DNA from: Erythrobacter aureus
GTDB lineage: Bacteria > Pseudomonadota > Alphaproteobacteria > Sphingomonadales > Sphingomonadaceae
Direction of reading: 5' to 3'
NCBI RefSeq assembly: GCF_003355455.1
Contig: NZ_CP031357.1
Location: 970,501 to 1,034,500 of the forward strand
DNA: 64,000 nt
Shown here: in pieces, positions 25,648-34,736 of the stretch
Numbering within the stretch: the first letter of the stretch is position 1
Layout: each line of letters begins with the position of its first letter
Program-made: the position numbers and the translations under genes
The notes under the pieces: model-generated
Told to the model about the DNA's origin: nothing
The model's database searches: none
Seen by the model: the letters and a program-made list of their open reading frames with translations, nothing else

Positions 25648-27194
25648 ACCGCCAGATCCTCCAGCATAAGTCCCGCAGTCGCCTTGGCGCTGCCTACCAC
25701 GCCGGGGATACCGGCGCCGGGATGCGTCCCAGCACCGACGAGGTAGAAATTGTCAAGCACATCATCGCGATTGTGCCCGCGGAACCAGGCGCTCTGCGTC
25801 AATACGGGTTCCAGGCTGAAGGCGCTGCCCATATGGGCGTTGAGGTCCATCGCGAAATCGCGCGGCGCGTAGTGGAACTTGGTCACGATCCGCGAATGGA
25901 TATCGGGGATCAGGCGCCGCTCCAGCTCGTCGAGAATGCGTTTCTCGAGCAGCGGGCCCATTTCTTCCCAGTCGACTGCCAGCTTGCCCATATGGGCCAC
26001 GGGCACCAGTGCGTAGAAAGTGCTCATGCCCTCGGGCGCCATGCTCGCATCGCTCACCGTCGGGTGATGCAGATAAATCGAGAAATCCTGCGGCAGCACG
26101 CCGTGATCGTATATGTCTTCGAGCAGGCCCTTATAGCGCGGCCCGAACAGGATCATGTGGTGCGGGATGCCCGGCCAGGTCCCTTCGATCCCGAAATGGA
26201 CCACGAACAGGCTGGGGCTGAAGCTTTTGCGCGACAGGCTCCGGGCATAGTCCGCCCCGCGCTTGGAGCCAGCCAGCAGGTCCTTGTAGCTGTGCATGAT
26301 GTCGGCATTGCTGGCGATTGCGTCGAAGCGGTGGCGCCAGCCCGAATGGGTTTCCACCTCGGTTACATGTTTTCCCAGAGTATGGATATGGACCACCGGA
26401 TCGTGCAGTCGTACGGTCCCGCCGATCCGCTCGAAATGCTTGACCATGCCGGCGATCAGCCGGTTGGTGCCGCCCTTCGCCCACCACACGCCGCCATCCT
26501 TCTCCAATTTGTGGATCAGCGCATAGATGCTGCTGGTCTTCATCGGATTGCCGCCGACCAGCAGAGTGTGGAAGCTCAGTGCTTCGCGCAGTTTCTCGTT
26601 TTCGACATAGCTCGAAACCATCGAATAGACGCTGCGCCAGGCCTGCTGCTTGGCCAGCGCGGGCGCGGCCTTTATCATCGATTTGAAGTCCAGGAAGGGC
26701 ACATGGCCGAGCTTGACGTAGCCTTCTTCGTAAACGGCTTCGGAATATTCGAGGAAGCGCTGATAGCCCGCGACATCGGCCGGGTTGAGCTGCGCGATTT
26801 CGCGGAATAGCTGTTCCTCGTCGTTCGAATAGTCGAACTGGGTGCCGTCGGGCCAGTGCAGGCGGTAAAACGGCATCACCGGCATCAGCTCGACGTCTTC
26901 GGCAATGTCGTGCCCGGTAAGCGCCCACAATTCCTTCAGGCAGTCGGGATCGGTGATGACCGTCGGCCCGGCATCGAAGGTGAACCCGTCCCGTTCCCAG
27001 AAATAGGCCCGACCGCCGGGTTTGTCGCGCGCTTCGACCACGGTAGTCTGGATACCGGCAGATTGCAGCCGGATGGCCAGCGCGAGACCGCCGAAACCGG
27101 CGCCGATCACGCAGGCGCTCTTGCCCGTGGCGACGGGATCGACGGGCTGTTCGCCGGAACCTGCGGCGGTGGGGGTGTTGAGTTCGGCGTTCAT
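25644..27194 (-). CDS. crtI: Phytoene desaturase
   Basis: A 516-residue FAD-dependent desaturase that converts phytoene to lycopene (or neurosporene). The N-terminal dinucleotide fold GAGFGGLALAIRLQSAG and the segment DKPGGRAYFWERDGFTFDAGP are typical of CrtI. The C-terminal FAD motif is LVGAGTHPGAGIPGV. It overlaps crtY and the LOG gene by 4 bases each, placing it in the middle of an operon. Confidence 0.95.
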   Translation of the reverse strand: MNAELNTPTAAGSGEQPVDPVATGKSACVIGAGFGGLALAIRLQSAGIQTTVVEARDKPGGRAYFWERDGFTFDAGPTVITDPDCLKELWALTGHDIAEDVELMPVMPFYRLHWPDGTQFDYSNDEEQLFREIAQLNPADVAGYQRFLEYSEAVYEEGYVKLGHVPFLDFKSMIKAAPALAKQQAWRSVYSMVSSYVENEKLREALSFHTLLVGGNPMKTSSIYALIHKLEKDGGVWWAKGGTNRLIAGMVKHFERIGGTVRLHDPVVHIHTLGKHVTEVETHSGWRHRFDAIASNADIMHSYKDLLAGSKRGADYARSLSRKSFSPSLFVVHFGIEGTWPGIPHHMILFGPRYKGLLEDIYDHGVLPQDFSIYLHHPTVSDASMAPEGMSTFYALVPVAHMGKLAVDWEEMGPLLEKRILDELERRLIPDIHSRIVTKFHYAPRDFAMDLNAHMGSAFSLEPVLTQSAWFRGHNRDDVLDNFYLVGAGTHPGAGIPGVVGSAKATAGLMLEDLAV

Positions 27195-28378
27195 TGCGAC
27201 CTTTCATGAACGAGCGGGTTGCCCTTGCCAAGCAGCGCCCGGATTGCGGCTGTTACAGCTACGGGCGGTTTGCCCGACAGGATGCGCAGCTTGTCCGCGA
27301 GCGTTGGACGCCCGGCATAGAAGCGTTCGACCAGCGGTTCGCGCAGGCGATAGAAGCGTTCGAACACGCGATATCGTTCCCCCGGCTTCGCGGCATCGAA
27401 CAACATCCGGCCCAGCCGGCGGTAGAAGCGGGTGGCGCGCCAATGATCGTGGACGCGTTTCTCGAACAGCGCGGCGATCTGGGGTCCCGGCCTGTCTGCC
27501 ACGCGGGCTAGGGCCAGGGCATTGGCAACGGCGAAGGGCAGAGTGTAACTGGTCAGCGGGTGCGTGAAGCCGCCGCGTGCCCCGGCGCGCACTATGCCAG
27601 CTTGGCCCAGGCTGCGGCGGTACGCGGTAAAATCACCGCCCGTGATTACCGGCAGGATTCCGGTTTCCCCGCCAAGGGTGTTTCCCCGCCACCCCATTGC
27701 CTGGCAATAGCTATCGATACGTTCCGACAGCACATCGCGATCGAGCACGGGGGCATCGGCGTAATAGGTGTCCTCTACGAAAAGCTCATTCGCGTTCAGC
27801 GGCAAAGTATATACGAACCGGTACGCGTCATGCTGCCTTACCCGCGCATCCATCACGATCGGACAGGCAAGCCCATGTGGGGTGTCCGTCCGCAGATGCC
27901 GTCCCATGAAGACCTGCCAGCCGCCGCGCAGATGCGCGGAAGGTTCGAAATCGCGGCAATCGACCACAACCCGGGCGGCCAGGCTCGCGCCGTTTTCAAG
28001 GGTGATACCATCCGGCGTCAGCTCGACGGCGCGCGAATTTGTGCGGATCGCATCCTGTGGCAGTTCGCGGCGCAAAGTCGCGTCGAAGTCGCGGCTTGCG
28101 AGCGATCGATAGGTCGAGCCGAGGCGGCGCTCATGGCCGGGAAAGAAGACGTCGTATCCGGCATCCCATTCGGTCTTTGCGAATGGGGCCAGCAGGGCGG
28201 CGCCATCATCGTCGAGATCGCTGGTGAACCAGCTCCACCGGTGGTTCCCGCCAAAGGCATCGCCCGCTTCGACAAGGGCGATCCGCATCTGGGGATGGCC
28301 CTTGCTGACGGCCAGCGCGGCCAGCCCGCCCGCCAGCCCGCCGCCCACGATGGCCATGTCGATCGCGCGCCCGTTCAT
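27191..28378 (-). CDS. crtY: Lycopene beta-cyclase
   Basis: A 395-residue flavoprotein that cyclises lycopene to beta-carotene. The N-terminal motif VGGGLAGGLAAL binds the dinucleotide, FGGNHRWSWF and FEPSAHLRGGWQVFMG match CrtY, and GFTHPLTSYTLP is the conserved C-terminal segment. It is first in the crt operon. The 228-base divergent gap to the MipA gene holds the likely promoter and a TGACA/TGTCA cluster. Confidence 0.95.
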   Translation of the reverse strand: MNGRAIDMAIVGGGLAGGLAALAVSKGHPQMRIALVEAGDAFGGNHRWSWFTSDLDDDGAALLAPFAKTEWDAGYDVFFPGHERRLGSTYRSLASRDFDATLRRELPQDAIRTNSRAVELTPDGITLENGASLAARVVVDCRDFEPSAHLRGGWQVFMGRHLRTDTPHGLACPIVMDARVRQHDAYRFVYTLPLNANELFVEDTYYADAPVLDRDVLSERIDSYCQAMGWRGNTLGGETGILPVITGGDFTAYRRSLGQAGIVRAGARGGFTHPLTSYTLPFAVANALALARVADRPGPQIAALFEKRVHDHWRATRFYRRLGRMLFDAAKPGERYRVFERFYRLREPLVERFYAGRPTLADKLRILSGKPPVAVTAAIRALLGKGNPLVHERSQ

Positions 28379-28553
28379 TGCGTTCAGGGCTTAGGGGTGA
28401 AGTGCGGCTCCGGCAATTGCGCAGTTCCCGCACGGGCTAGAAACACGGTTCGGTGCCTGGTGGCGATGGCGACTGCCCGTCCCATTTCCACCTTTCCCGG
28501 TGGTCGTGCCGCAAAGTACGTGCCGCATTCGATCTGGCAAGAAGGCCAGGAAC

Positions 28554-28578
28554 ATGACATTGTCATAAGTGTTAGACA
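28554..28578. promoter_or_regulatory. TGACA/TGTCA operator cluster between crtY and mipA
   Basis: ATGACA-T-TGTCAT is a perfect 13-base palindrome (28554-28566). It overlaps a second symmetric arrangement TGTC-N10-GACA (28561-28578). The latter fits the TGT-N12-ACA spacing of PpsR/CrtJ light and oxygen regulators of pigment genes; other regulators could also use it. It lies about 30 bases before the MipA ATG and 180 before crtY. Confidence 0.5.
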
Positions 28579-28606
28579 GCAAACAGGGAAATCCAGGGAT
28601 ATACTT

Positions 28607-29446
28607 ATGAAATCGATGCTCGCCCTCACCGGCTCGCTGGCGTTGCTGGGTGCTGCGCCCGTGCAGGCACAAAATGTCGAGAACCTGCCTGCCGAAGAGG
28701 AAACGGTGTTCGATGGCGACTGGTTTTCCATCGGCGTAGGAGCCGTCTATTCGGCAAGCTACGATGGTTCCGACGACTATGTTTTCAGCCCGATTCCCAT
28801 CGTGCAGGGGAAAATCGGCGGCGTGCGCATCAATCCGCGAGCGGGCGGGGTAGCCCTGGATTTCGTCAACGACCAGAGCGAAGGGGCGAAAATCTCGGGC
28901 GGGATCGCGGCGCGCCTCAATCGCAATCGTGCAACTCAGATCGAGGACACGGTGGTTTTGAGCTATGGCGAGCTCGACACGGCTTTCGAAGTCGGCCCCA
29001 GTGTGGGGATCAGCTTTCCCGGCGTGATGAACCGCTTCGACAGTCTCAGTTTCAATGTCGATACTCTGTGGGACGTTGCAGGCGCGCATGACGGCATCGT
29101 GGTCAGACCCACGGCGACATATTTCACGCCGCTCAGCCGCGGCATGGCAATCTCGCTTTCTGCTGGCGGAAGCTATGTCGACGACGATTACGCTCGATAT
29201 TACTATTCCGTCCCCGCTGGCGGGGCCTTGCCGCAGTTTCAGGCCGAAGGGGGGTGGGACAGCGTCGGGGTGAACCTGCTCGCCGGGATCGATCTCAACG
29301 GCAATCTCGCCGATGGCGGTCTCGCACTGGTGGTGCTGGGAGGTTACTCGCGCATGCTGGGCGACGCCAAACAGACCCCCTTCACGTCCATTCGCGGTGA
29401 TGCGGATCAATGGATGGGCGCCTTGGGGATCGGCTACACCTTCTAA
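28607..29446 (+). CDS. MipA/OmpV family outer membrane protein
   Basis: A 279-residue predicted outer membrane barrel. A signal peptide (MKSMLALTGSLALLGAAPVQA) is followed by VGAVYSASYDGSDDYVFSPIP, typical of the MipA/OmpV family, and the chain ends GIGYTF with a terminal aromatic. The family includes scaffolds for murein enzymes and porin-like proteins; the exact role here is unknown. The ATG at 28607 has CAGGGA upstream. The frame continues upstream to 27560, but that is antisense to crtY. Confidence 0.85.
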   Translation: MKSMLALTGSLALLGAAPVQAQNVENLPAEEETVFDGDWFSIGVGAVYSASYDGSDDYVFSPIPIVQGKIGGVRINPRAGGVALDFVNDQSEGAKISGGIAARLNRNRATQIEDTVVLSYGELDTAFEVGPSVGISFPGVMNRFDSLSFNVDTLWDVAGAHDGIVVRPTATYFTPLSRGMAISLSAGGSYVDDDYARYYYSVPAGGALPQFQAEGGWDSVGVNLLAGIDLNGNLADGGLALVVLGGYSRMLGDAKQTPFTSIRGDADQWMGALGIGYTF

Positions 29447-29465
29447 CCCTGGACGGGCCTGTCAT

Positions 29466-29479
29466 TTGATGCGGATCAA
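29466..29479 (+). promoter_or_regulatory. FNR box before the flavin monooxygenase
   Basis: A perfect TTGAT-GCGG-ATCAA site in the 85-base gap between the MipA stop and the monooxygenase ATG at 29532. A weak -10 (TAGATT, 29505-29510) lies about 35 bases after its centre. It would place an oxygen-using enzyme under the FNR-type regulator. Confidence 0.7.
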
Positions 29480-29531
29480 TGCATCGCTCTTCTCTCTCAT
29501 GCGATAGATTCGCGCGAGAGAGGAGAGGCTG

Positions 29532-31085
29532 ATGAACGTTGTCGGCAATATAGAGAGCGATACGGCGATCCATGTGGACGTGCTGATCGTGGGGGCTGGA
29601 ATTTCGGGGATTGGCTCTGCCTATCACTTGCAGGAGCAGTGCCCTTGGGCGCGTTACGCCATCCTGGAGATGAAAGACACGTTCGGGGGCACCTGGGATA
29701 CGCATAAATATCCCGGCGTGCGGTCCGACAGCGATCTCTACACCTTCGGTTACCGCTTCAAGCCCTGGGTCGGCGCGCCTATCGCCAGTGCCGGTGAAAT
29801 CCTCAAATATATGGGCGAGGTGATCGAGGAAAACGGCATCGACGAGCATATCCGCTACGGCCACCGCATCACGTCCTGTGCCTATGCGCGCGATACCGGC
29901 CTCTGGACCGTTACGGCGACCCGGCTGGAAGACGGTGCCGAACTGACCTTTACCTGCAATTTTCTGTGGATGTGCCAAGGCTATTACGACCACGAAAACC
30001 CCTATCTCCCGCCCGAGTGGCAGGAAAAGGGGCTCGCCGACTTCCAGGGTGATTTCGTCCACGCGCAGGAATGGGACCCGGATTACGATTACGAAGGTAA
30101 GCGGATTCTTGTGATCGGATCGGGTGCTACCGCGGCCACCGTGGTTCCGGCCTTTGCCGAAAAGGCCGCGCATGTGACCATGCTGCAGCGCTCGCCGACC
30201 TATTTCTTCTGTAGCGAAAACAAGAACGAACTGGCCGACCGTCTGCGCGAAATCGGTGTCGACGAGCCAACCGTGCATCGCATCGTGCGCCAGCAGATCA
30301 TGTACGATCAGGACCAGCTTACCCGTCGCTGCCAGAAAGAGCCCGATGTGGTGTTCGAGGAACTCAAGGAACTGGTGCGCGCCTTCACCGGCAAGCCCGA
30401 TTTCGAGTTCGAACCGCATTTCACGCCGAAATACCGGGTTTGGCAGCAGCGCCTGGCATTCTGCCCGGACGGCGATGTGTTCAGGGCGGCGGTCGATGGC
30501 AATCTGACCGTGGTCACCGATACGATCGAGCGCTTTACCGAGACCGGCGTCACCACCTCTTCGGGCGAGGAGATCGAAGCAGACCTTATCGTGGCCTGTA
30601 CCGGGTTCAACCTGCTTGTCATGGGCGGCATTCCGTTCACGGTCGATGGCGAACGTGTTGATTGGTCGGACACGGTGACCTACCGCGGGATGATGTTCAC
30701 TGGCGTTCCGAACATGGCATGGGTGATGGGCTACTTCCGCGCTAGCTGGACCTTGCGCGTCGACATGATGGGCGATTTCGTTTGCGGGATGCTCAACCAC
30801 ATGCACGGCAGGGGCGTCGACCGTGTCGAAGTGCAGTTTCGCCCAGAGGACCGGGAAATGGACATCCTGCCCTGGATCGAGGCGGAGAATTTCAACCCCG
30901 GATATCTGATGCGCGGGCTCGATGCGATGCCGCGGCGCGGCGACAAATCCGAGTGGCGACACAATCAGGATTACTGGCGCGAACGTGAGGAGATCCCCCG
31001 GATTTCCTATGACGCGCCCGAATTCGTCTATTCCGGCGAACGATCGATAGGCACGAAGAAAAAGGAGCAGGCGGTCACCGCCTGA
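29532..31085 (+). CDS. Flavin-containing (Baeyer-Villiger type) monooxygenase
   Basis: A 517-residue two-dinucleotide-domain flavoprotein. FAD binds at VGAGISGIG (about residues 19-27), NADPH at IGSGATAAT (about 196), and between them lies F-Q-G-D-F-V-H-A-Q-E-W-D, the FxGxxxHxxxW fingerprint. KDTFGGTWDTHKYPG is the usual GGTW segment. Such enzymes oxidise ketones or heteroatoms with O2 and NADPH; substrate unknown. The small membrane-protein gene follows within 10 bases and is probably co-transcribed. A paralog is at 50209. Confidence 0.9.
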   Translation: MNVVGNIESDTAIHVDVLIVGAGISGIGSAYHLQEQCPWARYAILEMKDTFGGTWDTHKYPGVRSDSDLYTFGYRFKPWVGAPIASAGEILKYMGEVIEENGIDEHIRYGHRITSCAYARDTGLWTVTATRLEDGAELTFTCNFLWMCQGYYDHENPYLPPEWQEKGLADFQGDFVHAQEWDPDYDYEGKRILVIGSGATAATVVPAFAEKAAHVTMLQRSPTYFFCSENKNELADRLREIGVDEPTVHRIVRQQIMYDQDQLTRRCQKEPDVVFEELKELVRAFTGKPDFEFEPHFTPKYRVWQQRLAFCPDGDVFRAAVDGNLTVVTDTIERFTETGVTTSSGEEIEADLIVACTGFNLLVMGGIPFTVDGERVDWSDTVTYRGMMFTGVPNMAWVMGYFRASWTLRVDMMGDFVCGMLNHMHGRGVDRVEVQFRPEDREMDILPWIEAENFNPGYLMRGLDAMPRRGDKSEWRHNQDYWREREEIPRISYDAPEFVYSGERSIGTKKKEQAVTA

Positions 31086-31093
31086 GACAAAAG

Positions 31094-31492
31094 ATGGACG
31101 CGTTTGATCCCACCGCCTGGAGCGCCGCGTTGCTCGGCCTGTTCTGTATCGCCGTCGCTATCGGCGCATTGCGCCAGCCCGGCCTGTGGCGCCAGATGGT
31201 GGACGAGATCGACGGTTCGCCCGCACTCCAGCTCATCAGCGGGTTTTGCGAGCTTTCCGTCGGCGCGGCCATCTTTCTCCTCAACCCGTGGATTCAGGGC
31301 GATCTCCTGGCCATGATCGTGAAGACGATCGGCGGATTGATGATGGCGGAGGCGCTCGTCGTCATGGCGATGAGCGACATCTATTTCCACTTCTGGCTCA
31401 AGAATCTCGCCGCTTTGCACCGGCTATGGCCGCTCTTCACACTGATGGCCGGGCTGGCGCTCGCCACAGCGGGGATGATCCGACTCGCCTGA
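31094..31492 (+). CDS. Hypothetical four-helix membrane protein
   Basis: A 132-residue protein with four predicted membrane helices separated by short loops, beginning MDAFDPTAWSAALLGL. I do not recognise a family with confidence. It begins 8 bases after the monooxygenase stop on the same strand, which suggests a shared transcript under the FNR box. A membrane-anchoring or substrate-handling role would be guesswork. Confidence 0.75.
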   Translation: MDAFDPTAWSAALLGLFCIAVAIGALRQPGLWRQMVDEIDGSPALQLISGFCELSVGAAIFLLNPWIQGDLLAMIVKTIGGLMMAEALVVMAMSDIYFHFWLKNLAALHRLWPLFTLMAGLALATAGMIRLA

Positions 31493-31559
31493 ACGAAGCC
31501 GCCCGTCGATGGGAATCGCACGGTCGTCGGACGGTATGGTTGTGCCGCATCCACGGTTC

Positions 31560-31579
31560 TGTATTGCATGGGCAATACA
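31560..31579. promoter_or_regulatory. 20-base inverted repeat before the DUF885 gene
   Basis: TGTATTGC-ATGG-GCAATACA, a perfect 8-base inverted repeat with a 4-base spacer, 19 bases before the peptidase ATG. This is the form of a dimeric repressor or activator site. I cannot assign the regulator. It overlaps the place where a promoter would be expected. Confidence 0.6.
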
Positions 31580-31597
31580 GATGTCAGAGGAATATCC

Positions 31598-33421
31598 ATG
31601 AAATTCGCACGCCACGCGCTCGCTTCGGGCGCCGCCCTCTCGCTTATCCTTGCCGCCGGTCCCGCACTGGCGCGCGATAGCGAGGAGACGACCCAATCCG
31701 CATCCGAGACGAGCGAACACGACAAGCTGTTTACCCTCTTCGCCGAATCCGATGCGCGCAGCCTCGCGCTCAACCCGATCGGTCGCCTGTTCCGAGGCGA
31801 CGACACCAATGCCGACCGCCTCGGCGACTATTTCACCGATTCGATGTTCCTTGCCGCGCGGACCGACACCCAGCTCAATCTCGCGCTTCTCGCGCAGATC
31901 GACCGGGCGAAGCTGAGTGAAACCGATCAACTCGCCTATGACGTGTTCAAGTATAATCAGGAATCGGCGCTGCGCGGCCAGACCGACGAAATCCGCGAAC
32001 TGACCGAAGTGCGCCCGATCAACCATTTCGCCGGCTTCCACACCTTTTACCCGAACTTCGCCAGTGGCGATAGCGCGGCGCAGTTCGAGACGATCGCCAA
32101 TTACGAGGACAACCTCAGCCGTCACGACGACTATATCGCGATCACCGACCGCGCGATAGCACGCTCGCGTCAGGGGATGGAATCGGGTGTGGTCGAAACC
32201 CGGCTGACCATCGACCGGGTTGTCAAGCAGCTCGACACGCTGCTGGCGGTTCCGCTGGCGGATTCGATGTTCATGAAACCGGTGAAGACCTTCCCCGAGG
32301 ATTTCTCTGCGGCAGACAAGGCGCGACTGACCTCGGCCTACGAAGCCAAGACGAAAGAGCTTTACGCCACGCATGAACGGCTGCGCGATTTCCTGCGCGA
32401 CGATTATCTGCCGGTGGCCCGCGAAAGCGTCGGCCTGAGCCAAATGAAGGGCGGCGAGAAGCTCTACGCCCACATGATCGAGCAGACCACCACGCTGCCG
32501 CTTACGGCCGACTATCTGCACAATCTCGGCCTTAGCGAAGTGGCGCGGATCAAGGGCGCGCTGGAGGAGATCAAGGCCGAAGTTGGCTTTACTGGCACAC
32601 TCAACGAATTCTTCGATTATGTCCGCACCGATGCCCAGTTCAAGCCGGAAAGTCGCGAGGCGCTGACCCAAAGCTATTACGATATCGGGAAAGAGGTCGA
32701 TGCAAAGATCGGCCAGTATTTCTCGGTACTTCCCAAGGCCCCGCTCGAGATCAAGCCCTATGACGAATCGATCGAACAGTTTCAGGCTGGCGGTTCCTAT
32801 CAGTCGGGTCCGCCTGACGCCTCGCGCCCCGGCACCTTCTACTTCAATGCCTATGACCTGCCGAGCCGCCTGACGACCGGCAATGTCACCCTCTACCTCC
32901 ACGAAGGCGCGCCGGGTCATCACTTCCAGATCAGCCTGGCGCAGGAAAACGAGGATCTGCCTGCCTTCATGCGCTTCGGGGGCAACACCGCCTATGTCGA
33001 AGGCTGGGCGCTTTATTCCGAGACGCTGGGCTATGAGATGGGGTTCTTCGAGGACCCATGGAACCGCTACGGCACGCTGCAGGACGAACAGCTTCGCGCC
33101 ATGCGACTGGTGGTCGATACCGGCCTCCACGCCAAGGGCTGGACCCGCCAGCAGGCGATCGACTTCATGCTGGAAAACTCAGGCATGACCGAGACCGAGG
33201 TGGTGGCCGAGGTAGAGCGCTATATCGCGATCCCGAGCCAGGCACTTGCCTACAAGGTCGGTGCTTTGAAAATTCAGGAACTGCGCCAGAAGGCGGAAGG
33301 CCGGTTGGGAGACGATTTCGACATCCGTGAATTCCACGCCCAAGTGCTCGATACCGGCAGCCTTCCGCTACCGGTGCTCGAGGCCAAGATCGACCGCTGG
33401 ATTGCTTCCAAGGCCAGTTAG
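31598..33421 (+). CDS. DUF885 family putative exported metallopeptidase
   Basis: A 607-residue protein with a signal peptide (MKFARHALASGAALSLILAAGPALA). The DUF885 zinc motif HEGAPGHH lies at 435-442, with the downstream acidic segment VEGWALYSE that should supply the third ligand. Members are likely periplasmic peptidases of the thermolysin-like HExxxH group; the substrate is unknown. The ATG at 31598 follows AGAGGA. A perfect inverted repeat lies just upstream. Confidence 0.88.
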   Translation: MKFARHALASGAALSLILAAGPALARDSEETTQSASETSEHDKLFTLFAESDARSLALNPIGRLFRGDDTNADRLGDYFTDSMFLAARTDTQLNLALLAQIDRAKLSETDQLAYDVFKYNQESALRGQTDEIRELTEVRPINHFAGFHTFYPNFASGDSAAQFETIANYEDNLSRHDDYIAITDRAIARSRQGMESGVVETRLTIDRVVKQLDTLLAVPLADSMFMKPVKTFPEDFSAADKARLTSAYEAKTKELYATHERLRDFLRDDYLPVARESVGLSQMKGGEKLYAHMIEQTTTLPLTADYLHNLGLSEVARIKGALEEIKAEVGFTGTLNEFFDYVRTDAQFKPESREALTQSYYDIGKEVDAKIGQYFSVLPKAPLEIKPYDESIEQFQAGGSYQSGPPDASRPGTFYFNAYDLPSRLTTGNVTLYLHEGAPGHHFQISLAQENEDLPAFMRFGGNTAYVEGWALYSETLGYEMGFFEDPWNRYGTLQDEQLRAMRLVVDTGLHAKGWTRQQAIDFMLENSGMTETEVVAEVERYIAIPSQALAYKVGALKIQELRQKAEGRLGDDFDIREFHAQVLDTGSLPLPVLEAKIDRWIASKAS

Positions 33422-33524
33422 CAACGGGCTTGGGCGGGGATTGCCATCCGCCCCAACTGGCGACAGCCCCATCGCCGCGCTAACCCCGTCGCGCGTGTTT
33501 TCGTGACGGAGAGGAAGGGCGGCG

Positions 33525-34688
33525 ATGGACTGGCTGCGCAGGGCGGACTGGCTGACGCACGAACGAGTGCGCGGCTACGCATTGCTCCTCACGTTCGTCA
33601 GCATTGGGGTGCTGGCCAATTCCTACATGAAGGCAATGGGGCCTGCGGGCACCGATTTCCTTGCCTTCTGGGGGGCGGGTCATGTCGTTATAGGAGGGGA
33701 TCCCGCCGCCGCCTATGATCTGGCGTTGCAAGAGCGGGTCCAGACGGGGACGGGAAGCGAGGGATGGTTCGCATTCGTCAATCCGCCGCCTTTCCTGCTT
33801 GCTGTCACGCCCTTTGGTGCCCTGCCGTTTCCGGTCGCATGGATAGCCTGGGTGGCCATCACCTGGAGCTTGTGGGCATGGGCCGGCATTCGTGCGTTTC
33901 CTCGCCTTTGGCCACTCGTCATTGCCTATCCCGGGGCGCTGATCGCGGCGGGACACGCACAGACCGGCCTCCTGACAGGCGCCTTGCTGGTGCTGGCCGC
34001 GCATGAATTGGGCAAACGGCAAGCAATATCGGGGGCGGCAATCGGTGCCTTGGTGATAAAACCGCATCTTGCAGTGCTGGCGCCGTTTTGGTTCGGTGCA
34101 GCGGGCAAGTGGCCCGCTTTCACCGTTGCCGGCGTCACGGCAACGGCGCTGGTCGCGATTTCATGGGCTGCTTTCGGCAGCGAAACCATCATGGCCTATA
34201 CCACAAGCTGGCGCGCGAGCGGTGCCCTGCTGGAAGGCATCAATCCCGATTTCCTGCGGCGCATGACGACGTTCTATTCCCAGGCACGGCTATTGGGAGG
34301 CGATATCGCGGGTCTGGTACTGGCTGTCATATCGGGACTGGCGGCTTGCGCGGTGGCCCTGCTTGCCTCACGCCGCTTCGGCGGCGATGCGCGTGCAGCA
34401 GGGGCCGCAGTCCTCGCCGCGACGGCGCTCGCCTCTCCCTATCTCTTCAGCTACGATCTGCCTTTCCTGATCTTCCCTACGCTCTGGCTGGTCATGCAGG
34501 GGCTGAAGCACGGTTTTCGCCCCCATGAAAAGCTGTTGCTCGTGCTGCTCTATTTTGCGCCCTATGCCACCCGCGCACTAGCGTTGCCCGTCGGGGTGAA
34601 CTTCATGCCGATCGCCGCATTGGTACTGCTGGCGCTAGTCTGGAGCCGTGGCGGGACCAGCGGGCCGGGAACCTCTCGCGCACCCTAG
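33525..34688 (+). CDS. GT87/DUF2029 family membrane glycosyltransferase-like protein
   Basis: A 387-residue polytopic protein with about ten helices. The first periplasmic loop contains TDFLAFWGAGHVVIGGDPAAAYD, which carries the acidic residue expected of GT-C glycosyltransferases that use polyprenyl-phosphate sugars. VNPPPFLLAVTPFGALP is also typical of DUF2029. Acceptor and sugar are unknown. The ATG at 33525 follows GGGCGGCG. A small gene follows it. Confidence 0.82.
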   Translation: MDWLRRADWLTHERVRGYALLLTFVSIGVLANSYMKAMGPAGTDFLAFWGAGHVVIGGDPAAAYDLALQERVQTGTGSEGWFAFVNPPPFLLAVTPFGALPFPVAWIAWVAITWSLWAWAGIRAFPRLWPLVIAYPGALIAAGHAQTGLLTGALLVLAAHELGKRQAISGAAIGALVIKPHLAVLAPFWFGAAGKWPAFTVAGVTATALVAISWAAFGSETIMAYTTSWRASGALLEGINPDFLRRMTTFYSQARLLGGDIAGLVLAVISGLAACAVALLASRRFGGDARAAGAAVLAATALASPYLFSYDLPFLIFPTLWLVMQGLKHGFRPHEKLLLVLLYFAPYATRALALPVGVNFMPIAALVLLALVWSRGGTSGPGTSRAP

Positions 34689-34736
34689 TGTTTTTACTCA
34701 TCAGGACGGAGGGCAGAAGTTTCATGGAGGTACGCC

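Noticed and set aside
27560..28606. Upstream extension of the MipA/OmpV frame
   Set aside because: It is antisense to crtY and precedes a clear signal peptide.
29397..29410. Second FNR-like site GTGAT-GCGG-ATCAA
   Set aside because: It is inside the MipA coding sequence; the perfect site 69 bases later explains regulation better, though the shared GATGCGGATCAATG was noted.
31424..33130. 568-residue open frame opposite the DUF885 gene
   Set aside because: Antisense shadow; composition is unlike neighbouring genes and it has no domain.
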